Positions 23,840 to 30,620 of a DNA stretch of 40,220 bases are shown in pieces (within the stretch, counting starts at the first letter, position 1; every line of letters begins with the position of its first letter). The translations under genes and the position numbers were made by a program. Source of the DNA: Clostridia bacterium (GTDB lineage Bacteria > Bacillota > Clostridia > Christensenellales > Borkfalkiaceae). The notes below the pieces were generated by a model. That model was not told the DNA's origin. It did not search any database and saw nothing but the letters and a program-made list of their open reading frames with translations. Location: positions 1 to 40,220 of the forward strand of contig JAFQVL010000046.1 of the NCBI GenBank assembly GCA_017408045.1, given 5' to 3'.

Positions 23840-24484
23840 ATGGGGAAAATTAAAGTGTTGGTCGTGGACGATCAAGAAGTGCTGGCAAAGGAGATTTGCG
23901 GTATTTTGGAAACAGACCCCTGCTTAGAGGTCGTAGGGATTGCAGGCGACGGCTTAGAGGCGGTGGCTTGCTTGGAAAAAAATGTGGCGGACGTCGTGCT
24001 GCTGGATATTCGTATGCCGAATATGAACGGGGTCGTTGCTACGCAACGAATCAAAACGGAATACCCAGATACGAAGGTGGTGATTTTGACGACCTTCGAC
24101 GACAGCGATTATATCCTGAACGCCATCAATAACGGCGCAAGCGGATACCTTTTAAAGGATATTAGCGCGACGTCTCTTATCAATGCGGTCAAGAACGCGC
24201 ACGAGGGAGATACCATTTTGCCTGCCAAAATTGCAAGGCGTATCGCTTCGGCGGCAAAGGACGTGGCGGCGGACAGAGAGATTAAAATGAAGCGCGCTTT
24301 CGGTATGTCCGACAGAGAAGTGGAGATTGCCTTGATGCTGTACGAGGGCTTTACCAACCGCCAGATTTCTGCCGCGCTCAAGCTGACCGAAGGGACGACG
24401 AGAAACTATATATCTGCTATCTACATCAAAACGGGCAGCGAAAACCGTCAGGACGCCATGCGCGCCATAGGGCGGATATTATGA
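23840..24484 (+). CDS. LuxR/NarL-family response regulator
   Basis: This is a 214-residue DNA-binding regulator. The receiver domain (1-120) has VLVVDDQEVLAKEI with the acidic pair, phosphoacceptor Asp in VVLLDIRMPNMNG near residue 55, a Thr in ILTTFDD and Lys in GYLLKD. The LuxR-type helix-turn-helix (150-214) reads MSDREVEIALMLYEGFTNRQ then ISAALKLTEGTTRNYISAIYIKTG, with slightly different wording from the common SxREREVL. Paired with the upstream kinase. The stop overlaps the next start (ATGA). Confidence 0.94.
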   Translation: MGKIKVLVVDDQEVLAKEICGILETDPCLEVVGIAGDGLEAVACLEKNVADVVLLDIRMPNMNGVVATQRIKTEYPDTKVVILTTFDDSDYILNAINNGASGYLLKDISATSLINAVKNAHEGDTILPAKIARRIASAAKDVAADREIKMKRAFGMSDREVEIALMLYEGFTNRQISAALKLTEGTTRNYISAIYIKTGSENRQDAMRAIGRIL

Positions 24485-25131
24485 GGTATTCCGTCGTATT
24501 GTTTGACCTCGACGGAACGCTGCTCAATACGTTGGACGATTTGACCGATGCGGTCAATGTTGCTTTAAAAGAGCAAGATTTGCCCGTATGCACGCGTGAG
24601 GAAGTAAGGGGTTATATCGGCAACGGTGTCGCCACGTTGCTTGCTCGGGCGGCAAAGGGGAAGTCGGGCGAGGTCAACGCAGAAAAAATGCTTGCCGATT
24701 TTAAGAGGTATTACGCGTCGCATTGTCAGGACGAAACCCGTCCGTACGACGGGGTGATGGAGCTCCTCTTAAGGCTGAAAGCCGAGGGCAGAAAAATCGG
24801 TGTGGTTTCCAACAAGGTAGACTTTGCGGTAAAGGGGCTTTGCAAGACGTATTTTGGCAATCTTATCGACGTTGCTATCGGGGAGAACGAAGAGGGCGGC
24901 GTGCGCAAAAAGCCTGCCCCAGACAGCGTTTTAGAGGCGATGCGGATTTTGGGGGTAAGCCCTGCCGACACCGTATACGTAGGGGATTCCGAGGTGGATA
25001 TTCAAACGGCGAAAAACGCAGACTTGGATTGTATTTCCGTGTTGTGGGGCTTTAAGGATAGGGAATTTTTGCTCGAAAACGGCGCGTCCTGTTTGGCGGA
25101 AGACGTAGAGGAGCTGCGGCGTTTTTTGTAA
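24481..25131 (+). CDS. HAD-family hydrolase, phosphoglycolate phosphatase-like
   Basis: This 216-residue phosphatase has the HAD motifs in order: FDLDGTLLNTLDD (nucleophile Asp9, acid Asp11), VVSNKVDFAV (Ser/Thr motif II), KKPAPDSVLEAM (Lys motif III) and YVGDSEVDIQTAKNA (acidic motif IV). A helical cap follows motif I, as in Gph/PgmB-like members. It is the last gene of the radC operon, overlapping the response regulator by four bases. The substrate could be 2-phosphoglycolate, pyrophosphate or a sugar phosphate. No clear terminator follows before the HU promoter. Confidence 0.9.
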   Translation: MRYSVVLFDLDGTLLNTLDDLTDAVNVALKEQDLPVCTREEVRGYIGNGVATLLARAAKGKSGEVNAEKMLADFKRYYASHCQDETRPYDGVMELLLRLKAEGRKIGVVSNKVDFAVKGLCKTYFGNLIDVAIGENEEGGVRKKPAPDSVLEAMRILGVSPADTVYVGDSEVDIQTAKNADLDCISVLWGFKDREFLLENGASCLAEDVEELRRFL

Positions 25132-25221
25132 ACTTTGGATAGGCGGCTCCGTTTTTTCATAAAAAATCGACAAAAAGCCTTTATTTTCAAGGGATTTAGA
25201 CATTTTTTTTGTGTTTACCCC

Positions 25222-25250
25222 TTGACAAGTTTATTCGTATGGGATATAAT
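25222..25250 (+). promoter_or_regulatory. Promoter of the HU gene
   Basis: TTGACA (25222-25227) and TATAAT (25245-25250) are perfect consensus boxes with a 17-base spacer, in keeping with an abundant protein. Confidence 0.85.
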
Positions 25251-25308
25251 TAGGATAAGCTATGGGATTAACCTATAGCAAATAATAATAAAAGGGGATG
25301 AAACTCTT

Positions 25309-25581
25309 ATGAACAAAGGCGAATTGATGAAAGCGGCGGCTAAAAAGGCAGATTTTTCTGTAAAGGATATCACGATTGCGTACGACGCGCTGTTGGACAG
25401 CATTACGGAAGCGTTGAAGAATGGCGAAAAGGTACAGCTTGTTGGCCTTGGCACGATTGAAGTGAAAGAGGTTGCGGCAAAGACTGGTATCAACCCTAAG
25501 ACCAAGGAAGCGGTGGAGATTCCTGCTTGCAAAAAGCCCGTTATGAAATTTGGTAAGGCTTATAAGGATCTGTTCAACTAA
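25309..25581 (+). CDS. HU-family DNA-binding protein
   Basis: This 90-residue histone-like protein is of standard HU length. It begins MNKGELMKAAAKKADFSVKD, the helical dimerisation part, then GEKVQLVGLGTIEVKEVAAK and TGINPKTKEAVEIPACKKPV, the beta arm that inserts in the DNA minor groove (the usual GRNPxTGE reads GINPKTKE). The C-terminus KFGKAYKDLFN differs from the common VKFKAGKxLKDAVN. It compacts the chromosome and bends DNA. Its own strong promoter and terminator make it monocistronic. Confidence 0.93.
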   Translation: MNKGELMKAAAKKADFSVKDITIAYDALLDSITEALKNGEKVQLVGLGTIEVKEVAAKTGINPKTKEAVEIPACKKPVMKFGKAYKDLFN

Positions 25582-25596
25582 AAGAAGCACGAAAAA

Positions 25597-25627
25597 ACGC
25601 CCTGCGCTAAGGCAGGGCGTTTTTTTG
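25597..25627 (+). terminator. Terminator of the HU gene
   Basis: ACGCCCTGC and GCAGGGCGT form a perfect stem around GCTAAG, followed by a run of T. The first repeat of the adjacent palindromic array starts at its end. Confidence 0.9.
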
Positions 25628-25850
25628 TGAAGTTTTTGCTAAAAGCAAAAGTGAAGTTTGGGGCGGTTGCCCCAAGTGAAGTTTGCACCATGTACAAGTG
25701 AAGTTTCGCCTGATGGCGAAATTATGGAAATATTCCACAACGATTGCCAAAGGCAATCAATTCACGAACGGCGTTGCCGTTCAATTCACGCCGTGAGGCA
25801 ATTCACGAAAGCAAAGCTTTCAATTCACTTACCCAAAGGGGAAACTTAGC
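25627..25850. repeat. Palindromic hairpin array A (hybrid motif)
   Basis: The left half has four direct GTGAAGTTT motifs (25627, 25651, 25676, 25698), separated by short inverted repeats such as TTTTGC-TAAAA-GCAAAA, GGGGC-GGTT-GCCCC and TTTCGCC-TGAT-GGCGAAA. After an AT-rich centre (about 25721-25740) the right half has four AATTCAC motifs (25759, 25783, 25800, 25822), separated by GATTGCC-AAA-GGCAATC, GAACGGC-GTT-GCCGTTC, GCC-GTGA-GGC and GAAAGC-AAA-GCTTTC. Every linker hairpin has a different sequence. The array fills the gap between two convergent genes. No frame in it is credible. Confidence 0.9.
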
Positions 25851-25855
25851 ATTTT

Positions 25856-26857
25856 TTACTGTTCGGAAGAATAGAAGCCAAGCCCCAAGACCTGCGAAAC
25901 GTTGCTCATTACGGCGAAGGCATCGGGGTCGATTTCGTGCATCACTCGCTTTAAAATGGGCACTTGTCGACGGCTGACTACACAGACCAGCATGGAATGT
26001 TCAATCTTCGTATACATGCCCTTTGCAGGAATGCTGGTAGTGCCGCGGCTCAGTTCGTTCATCAAGGCGGTTGCCATTTCCTCTGCCTTGTCGGTGATGA
26101 TTCTAAATTCGATTGCCGACTGGAAACCGTTGGTCATGGACTCGTTGGTTTTGCTCTCAATATACGTTTCCAGTACGGCGAGCATAATGGGCAGCAAACG
26201 GTGCGCTAGGTCGCCGTCCACGTCAATGACGAAGAAGGATGCGCCGATGACGATACAGTTCATGGCAAACAAAATCCAAGCAATGCTTGCCGCCGCTAAT
26301 TTCTTTTGTATCAGAACGGCTAAAATATCCGAACCGCCCGTGCTGCCGCCTGCTTTGAAGGCTAAGACGATAGATGCGCCTATCAAAAGCCCTGCCGCCA
26401 CCGCTGCGAAGATACGTTCGGCATCGCCGTCGAAGGCAATTCTAATATCTTCCCCGATATGTTCCAACAGCATCAGCCACAGCGACTGCATAAGGATATT
26501 CAAGGTTGATAGAAATGCGAAACGCTTTTTCACGAAGAAAAAGGCTAAAACGATGAGGGGCACGTTTAGACACAATACGGTGATACTCTGTTGCCATTGT
26601 AAGGGGCTTAATTCTAGCAAAACGGCAACGCCCGTTACGCCGCCGATAGTGAAGTGGTTTGGCGCAATCAACGTATAAGAGGCTACGGCGACCAAAAAGG
26701 AAGATAGTATGGTATATAAGATTGCTCGTGCCCAGCGCAAAAAGCCTCTCCACTTGCCGTTGCCCTGGGGGTGGATATTTTCCTTGGTGATTTTGGGCGG
26801 CAGATTTCCCGCCGTCGGCATCGTTGCCGTGGGTTGTGTTTGTTCTTGATTTTCCAT
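25856..26857 (-). CDS. YitT family membrane protein (DUF2179 C-terminus)
   Basis: This is a protein of about 333 residues. The ATG at 26857 follows AGAGGAAG; the longer frame up to 26989 runs into repeat element B and is rejected. About 50 hydrophilic residues precede a membrane domain of five or so helices with the YitT features NHFTIGGVTGVAVLLE, PLIVLAFFFVKKRF and AFKAGGSTGGSDILAVLIQKK. The last 90 residues form the soluble DUF2179 domain (FRIITDKAEEMATALMNELS). The family's substrate is not established. A second YitT gene lies at 33106. Confidence 0.9.
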   Translation of the reverse strand: MENQEQTQPTATMPTAGNLPPKITKENIHPQGNGKWRGFLRWARAILYTILSSFLVAVASYTLIAPNHFTIGGVTGVAVLLELSPLQWQQSITVLCLNVPLIVLAFFFVKKRFAFLSTLNILMQSLWLMLLEHIGEDIRIAFDGDAERIFAAVAAGLLIGASIVLAFKAGGSTGGSDILAVLIQKKLAAASIAWILFAMNCIVIGASFFVIDVDGDLAHRLLPIMLAVLETYIESKTNESMTNGFQSAIEFRIITDKAEEMATALMNELSRGTTSIPAKGMYTKIEHSMLVCVVSRRQVPILKRVMHEIDPDAFAVMSNVSQVLGLGFYSSEQ

Positions 26858-26914
26858 AAATACTTCCTCTTGATAGTGCGGTGCGACGACGTAGCGTATC
26901 TTGCCGTTCGTCTG

Positions 26915-27193
26915 TAAGCTGACAAGACTTGAACCTTTTAGGTTTTGACGGCGAGAAATCCCCAAATTGTGCAGGATTTCCTCTTGCAATACGGACGGTA
27001 TTCCTGCGCGAAAATCCTTTCATTTAAGAAATTTCGCGCTCGTGAAAACTGCGTAGCATCTTAAAATAGGGATTTTGTGATGGATTTAGGCGGTGGCGAC
27101 CGCCGCCGTATCAGCATACTGCAAGGGCGCAACCGTCTTAAAGGCGCGCAAAATAACATTTTAAGACTGAAAGGTTCAAGTCTTATCAGCTTA
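26915..27193. mobile_element. 280-bp inverted-repeat element, copy B
   Basis: This is a complete, uninterrupted copy of 279 bp. The ends TAAGCTGACAAGACTTGAAC (from 26915) and the sequence ending CTTATCAGCTTA at 27193 pair over about 25 bases. Inner stems: AAGGATTTTCG-type arms around the GCAATAC/GTATT hairpin, TTTAAGA with TCTTAAA, GGCGGT-GGCG-ACCGCC, and GTCTTAAA with TTTAAGAC. No coding capacity. It sits between the yitT start and the rplI terminator. Confidence 0.88.
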
Positions 27194-27211
27194 AGCGTTT
27201 CTTGCAAAATG

Positions 27212-27237
27212 CAACCCCGCTTTGAAAAACGGGGTTG
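27212..27237 (-). terminator. Terminator of rplI
   Basis: CAACCCCG (27212-27219) and CGGGGTTG (27230-27237) form the stem. On the minus strand GCATTTTG follows, a modest T run. Confidence 0.6.
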
Positions 27238-27253
27238 GAAAGGGTTGCCTTGC

Positions 27254-27694
27254 TTACAATGCCTCTACGCTGACGGTGATTTTCGCGGAAACGTTTTCCA
27301 TCAAGCGGATTTCCGCAGGGAACGAGCCGAGCGTCTTGCTTGCTTCCATTTTAATCTTGCGCTTGTCGATGTCAAAGCCCATATCCGCCAAAGCCTGCGC
27401 CACGTGCTGCGAGGTGATCGAGCCGAACACCTTGCCGTTGTCGCTCACCTTGATTTTTACAACGACGGTCTTGCCGTTTAAGGCTGCCGCCAAAGCCTGC
27501 TGCGCTTTCAGTTCTTCCGCCTTGTGGAAAGCGGCTGCCGCTTTTTTTTGGTTGGCTTCGTTGATACCGCTTGCGGTTGCGATTTCCGCCAAGCCTTTCT
27601 TTACTAAAAAGTTTTTCCCGTAGCCGTCCGATACCTCAATAATATCGCCTTTTTTACCGCTGCCTTTTACGTCTGCTTTTAAGATAACTTTCAT
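27254..27694 (-). CDS. rplI: Ribosomal protein bL9
   Basis: This is a 146-residue large-subunit protein of standard length. The N-terminal domain begins MKVILKADVKGSGKKGDIIE and has the family signature GDIIEVSDGYGKNFLVKKGLA (about 16-36). A long connecting helix rich in Ala, Lys and Glu (about 45-75) leads to the C-terminal rRNA-binding domain with KVFGSITSQHVAQAL and a conserved DKRKIKM stretch. It is alone here; the usual partner genes (rpsF, ssb, dnaB) are not adjacent. The upstream AGGAGCG serves as ribosome binding site. Confidence 0.97.
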   Translation of the reverse strand: MKVILKADVKGSGKKGDIIEVSDGYGKNFLVKKGLAEIATASGINEANQKKAAAAFHKAEELKAQQALAAALNGKTVVVKIKVSDNGKVFGSITSQHVAQALADMGFDIDKRKIKMEASKTLGSFPAEIRLMENVSAKITVSVEAL

Positions 27695-27786
27695 AGGTTT
27701 ACGCTCCTTTGTTCATTCTTCTTCTCTATTGTACAAGAAATTTTTGAAAATGTCAATAAAATATCAAAACTTTGGGAATACTATTG

Positions 27787-28066
27787 TTAGCCGTTTCAAA
27801 CCAAGTTGAACCAGCCTTAAAATGTTATTTTCCGCGCCTTAGGGCGTTTGCGCCCTTGCAGTATGTCGATACGGCGGCGGTCGCCACCGCCCAAATCCAT
27901 CGCAAAATCCCTATTTTAAGGTGCTACGCAGTTTTCACGAGCGTAAAAGACCTTAAATGAAAGGATTGTCGCGCAGGAATACCGCCCGTATTGCAAGCGG
28001 AAATCCTGCACAGTTTAGGGGTTTTCCGCCGTTAAAACCTGGTTCAATTTGGCTTGAAACGGCTAA
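27787..28066. mobile_element. 280-bp inverted-repeat element, copy C (opposite orientation)
   Basis: This 280-bp copy lies in reverse orientation to copies A and B. Its ends (TTAGCCGTTTCAAACCAAGT from 27787, and the matching inverted end closing at CTAA 28066) pair at 26 of 28 positions, yet differ strongly from the ends of A and B. The interior is clearly the same, including GGCGGTCGCCACCGCC. Relative to copy B, the inner stem TTTAAGA/TCTTAAA becomes TTTAAGG/CCTTAAA, a compensatory change. It lies directly upstream of the DUF1540 ribosome binding site and fills most of the 395-base gap. Confidence 0.85.
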
Positions 28067-28090
28067 TAATTGGCAAGGAGGATAACGATT

Positions 28091-28252
28091 ATGATCGAAA
28101 GAACTGTAAACAAGGGCGTTGGTTGCAACGTTACCGGCTGCCGTTATAACTACGACGGTAAGAACTGTACCCTTTCTACCATTCACGTAGGGAATACCTG
28201 CGATTGTAATGCAGAACAGTGTACCTGCTGCGACAGCTACGAAAAGAAATAA
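28091..28252 (+). CDS. DUF1540 Cys-rich small protein
   Basis: This 53-residue protein starts at the ATG at 28091, eight bases after AAGGAGG. The longer frame from 28070 starts before the ribosome binding site. It has the DUF1540 pattern VGCNVTGCRYNYDGKNCTLS, then IHVGN and CDCNAEQCTCCDSY, with eight Cys that could bind a metal such as zinc. The family is common in Clostridia and Bacilli, often in multiple copies; no function is known. No promoter is visible between element C and the gene, so transcription probably begins within or before element C. Confidence 0.9.
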   Translation: MIERTVNKGVGCNVTGCRYNYDGKNCTLSTIHVGNTCDCNAEQCTCCDSYEKK

Positions 28253-28277
28253 GTTCGTAGCCACGGCGCAAAGAAAG

Positions 28278-28304
28278 CTCCGTCCTTCGGGACGGAGTTT
28301 TTTT
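28278..28304 (+). terminator. Terminator of the DUF1540 gene
   Basis: CTCCGTCC-TTCG-GGACGGAG is a perfect stem with a UUCG tetraloop, followed by seven T. Confidence 0.92.
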
Positions 28305-28325
28305 GTAAAAAACTTCTTCATTTTC

Positions 28326-28354
28326 TTGCCTTTTTTCTTAGATGGGTTTATAAT
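28326..28354 (+). promoter_or_regulatory. Promoter of the EIIC-like permease gene
   Basis: TTGCCT (28326-28331) and TATAAT (28349-28354) with a 17-base spacer. Confidence 0.75.
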
Positions 28355-28407
28355 AGGGCTAATCAAATCGAGTAGGAAAAACCTGCTTATAAGGAGAGTG
28401 AACGGTT

Positions 28408-29553
28408 ATGGAAACGGTTAGCGAGAAAGAGAAGAACCCTGTTTTGGCGTATTTAAAGGCGTTGCCGAAACGCTTTTTTATCACCGCATTTTCGGGTATG
28501 GCGCAGGGCTTGTTCGTAAGCCTGATTGCAGGCACGATTTTGGCGCAGATTGCAGGCTGGATAGGCGTGGACCACTTTGATGCGGGTGGAAACCTAATCA
28601 AAGGCAACTACGTTGGCAATACCTTGTTATACATAGCGAATATCGCAAAATCTCTAATGGGCGCAGGCATTGGCGTGGGGATTGCGTACGCGCTGGGTAA
28701 GAATAAGTTGCTGATCTTTTCCGCCGCAATCGCGGGTCAGGTCGGCGCGTTTGCCGATAAGTTGATGATAGGGGCGGCAACTCCTTTCGCCTCTTTAACG
28801 TGGGGCACGCCGGGCAATCCTATCGGCGCGTACGTCGTCGTGATGCTCTGTATCGAGTTGGTTTCCCTTTACGCAGGCAAAACCAAGTTGGATATTATCC
28901 TCATTCCGCTTGGAGTGATGGTGCTTGCCCTTGCAGGCGTGTTCGTCGCCTTTCCTTTTATCGAGCTTGTCAAGTTGCTTGGCAACGCCATTGAAAAAGC
29001 GACGGAAATCACCCCCTTCTTTATGGGGATCATCATCGCGGTTGCGATGGGGATTTTGTTGACGATGCCTACGTCTTCGGCGGCGATTTGGCTGTCCTTT
29101 GCCTTAGGCAACGAGTCGAATGCAATGCTGCTGGCGGGTGGCGCGGCGACGGTAGGGTGCGCCTGCCATATGATAGGCTTTGCGGTGGCGAGTTTCCGTG
29201 AAAACGGCATCGGCGGTTTAATTTCGCAGGGGGTAGGTACGAGTATGCTGCAAATCCCCAACGTGATGAAAAAGCCTCAGATTATGCTGCCTATGGTGAT
29301 TTCCAGCGCGATTTGCGGTCCGCTTGCCACCTGTGTCTTTGGGCTGCAATGCGGCGCTTCGGGCGGCGGTATGGGTACGAGTGGACTGGTAGGGGTGTTC
29401 GACCTCTTCAAATACACGCCGATGACGCCGCTGGGGATTGCAGGGATTATCCTTTTGATGTTCGTATTGCCTGCTGCGCTCAACCTGGGAATTTCCGAGT
29501 TCATGCGCGCCAAGGGTTGGATAAAGTCTGGGGATATGAAACTTGCCGATTAA
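28408..29553 (+). CDS. PTS EIIC-like membrane protein (PTS_EIIC_2 family)
   Basis: This 381-residue integral membrane protein has about nine or ten hydrophobic segments. It opens with LKALPKRFFITAFSGMAQGLF, continues with GVGIAYALGKNKLLIFSAAIAG and the Gly-rich GCACHMIGFAVASFRENGIGGL, and has GTSMLQIPNVMKKPQIMLP and CGASGGGMGTSGLVG. These are typical of the predicted membrane proteins grouped as PTS_EIIC_2, sometimes annotated as PTS sugar transporter subunit IIC. No EIIA or EIIB gene is nearby, so phosphotransfer-coupled uptake is uncertain. It has its own promoter and terminator. Confidence 0.8.
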   Translation: METVSEKEKNPVLAYLKALPKRFFITAFSGMAQGLFVSLIAGTILAQIAGWIGVDHFDAGGNLIKGNYVGNTLLYIANIAKSLMGAGIGVGIAYALGKNKLLIFSAAIAGQVGAFADKLMIGAATPFASLTWGTPGNPIGAYVVVMLCIELVSLYAGKTKLDIILIPLGVMVLALAGVFVAFPFIELVKLLGNAIEKATEITPFFMGIIIAVAMGILLTMPTSSAAIWLSFALGNESNAMLLAGGAATVGCACHMIGFAVASFRENGIGGLISQGVGTSMLQIPNVMKKPQIMLPMVISSAICGPLATCVFGLQCGASGGGMGTSGLVGVFDLFKYTPMTPLGIAGIILLMFVLPAALNLGISEFMRAKGWIKSGDMKLAD

Positions 29554-29570
29554 GCGTGTCAAGCAAAAAA

Positions 29571-29602
29571 ATAGCCTTCCAGGCAGGGAAGGCTATTTTT
29601 TT
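29571..29602 (+). terminator. Terminator of the EIIC-like gene
   Basis: ATAGCCTTCC (29571-29580) and GGAAGGCTAT (29587-29596) form a perfect stem, followed by a T run. Confidence 0.9.
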
Positions 29603-29603
29603 A

Positions 29604-29831
29604 GTGAATTGAAATCTTTGATTTCGTAAATTGACGGCTTTGCCGTCGTGAATTGAACGCTAGAAGCGTTCGTGAATTGCAAGGCTGCTGCCTTGCGTTA
29701 TGGAAAAATTATAAATACTGCCGCAACGATTGCCGTAGGCAATCAATTCACGTTTTGCAAAATCAAAACAATTCACGCCGCAGGCAATTCACGCGACAAA
29801 CGTCGCAATTCACGGCAAGGCTGTGCCTTGC
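29604..29831. repeat. Palindromic hairpin array B (GTGAATTG/CAATTCAC motif)
   Basis: The left half has GTGAATTG motifs at 29604, 29625 (as GTAAATTG), 29648 and 29671, separated by AAATC-TTT-GATTTC, ACGGC-TTT-GCCGTC, AACGC-TAGAA-GCGTTC and CAAGGC-TGCT-GCCTTG. The centre (about 29697-29726) is AT-rich. The right half repeats AATTCAC between GATTGCC-GTA-GGCAATC, GTTTTG/CAAAAC, GCC-GCA-GGC, GCGAC/GTCGC and GCAAGGC/GCCTTGC. Like array A it fills a gap between convergent genes and begins directly after a terminator. Confidence 0.9.
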
Positions 29832-29833
29832 GC

Positions 29834-30328
29834 TCAAATTTTTCGTTTCAATTCCTTTATGGCATTAGAAAGGAATTGTTCTGCCGTTGTGCCTTTGCGG
29901 ATGAGTTGCAAGGCCTCCTCAGGAGTGCACCAGCGCGCCTCAGCGATTTCCTCGTTGAGTTTGATAGGTCTGTTTTCCTCTACGACGACGAGGAAATTCA
30001 GCATCAAAATATCCTTGGGCTGGTAATAACGAGAGGACATATATTTGGCTTTTACTACGTCCAAGCCCAATTCCTCTTTGATTTCTCGGGGTACGGTTTT
30101 TTCGGCGTTTTCGCCCTTCTTCACATAGCCTGCAAACAGGATAAAATCCTCGTCTTCGGCGTGCTTAGCCAGTAAAATTTTGTCCTGAGCGCGGTTGACG
30201 ACCACCATGGACACCGCCACGGAAAATTGCGGAAACATATAGTTTTCACAACGGTTGCAATAGGGGACTAACCCCTCGTTCTCACAAAATCTAAGGGATA
30301 ATTTCTCCCCACAGTTTCTACAATACAT
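29834..30328 (-). CDS. Nudix hydrolase with N-terminal zinc ribbon
   Basis: This 164-residue enzyme has a four-Cys ribbon at the N-terminus (YCRNCGEKL near 2-10 and PYCNRCENYMFP near 22-33), then a complete Nudix box GYVKKGENAEKTVPREIKEE followed by LGL, matching Gx5Ex7REUxEExGU. The ribbon plus Nudix order resembles NADH pyrophosphatases (NudC), but the protein is shorter and the SQPWPFPxS motif after the box is replaced by YYQPKDILML, so the substrate may differ. The upstream GAGGGGA is a good ribosome binding site. The stop codon lies just past array B. Confidence 0.9.
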   Translation of the reverse strand: MYCRNCGEKLSLRFCENEGLVPYCNRCENYMFPQFSVAVSMVVVNRAQDKILLAKHAEDEDFILFAGYVKKGENAEKTVPREIKEELGLDVVKAKYMSSRYYQPKDILMLNFLVVVEENRPIKLNEEIAEARWCTPEEALQLIRKGTTAEQFLSNAIKELKRKI

Positions 30329-30461
30329 ACTTTCCCCTCACTTTTTTATCATTTTTCCAATTTAGCGTTTGCACAATGGTATTTTACCCCTTTTGGTGGA
30401 GTTTGTCAAGATGAAAATAAAAAATCTTTTTTATAATTGTTGGGAATAGGGTCGGTTTGGG

Positions 30462-30490
30462 TTGACAGAGTGAAAAAAATGTGCTATCAT
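30462..30490 (+). promoter_or_regulatory. Promoter of purA
   Basis: TTGACA (30462-30467) and TATCAT (30485-30490) with a 17-base spacer. The start site is near 30497, leaving a leader of about 124 nt. Confidence 0.8.
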
Positions 30491-30496
30491 AAGTTG

Positions 30497-30605
30497 CAAC
30501 CTGAGAAAAGCATTTTTTCACTTTGCGGCGAAAAAGTGCTTATTTTTATGTTTGGTTGCTTAACGAACGGAAAAATATACGGCTCTTGTGTACCAACCAA
30601 GGGCA
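30497..30605 (+). promoter_or_regulatory. Structured leader of purA, possible attenuator
   Basis: AAGCATTTTTTC (30508-30519) pairs fully with GAAAAAGTGCTT (30530-30541), one G-U, and is followed by ATTTTTATG, a terminator-like hairpin with an AU-rich stem. It is enclosed by GCAACC (30496-30501) with GGTTGC (30554-30559). The same region, TTGGTT (30552-30557), can instead pair with AACCAA (30595-30600) just before the ribosome binding site. These alternatives suggest a switch. The fold is not obviously the same as the purE leader. Confidence 0.4.
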
Positions 30606-30620
30606 GGGAAGGAGAACGAT

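Noticed and set aside
25627-25850. CRISPR array
   Set aside because: The repeated motif is only 7-9 bases, reverses direction in the middle, and the gaps are short palindromes rather than unique spacers. No cas gene is in the window.
26858-26989. N-terminal extension of the YitT protein
   Set aside because: The extra 44 residues come from repeat element B. The ATG at 26857 has its own ribosome binding site.
27953-28366. Minus-strand frame of 137 residues opposite the DUF1540 gene
   Set aside because: It crosses element C, the DUF1540 gene and a strong terminator in antisense; no domain is recognisable.
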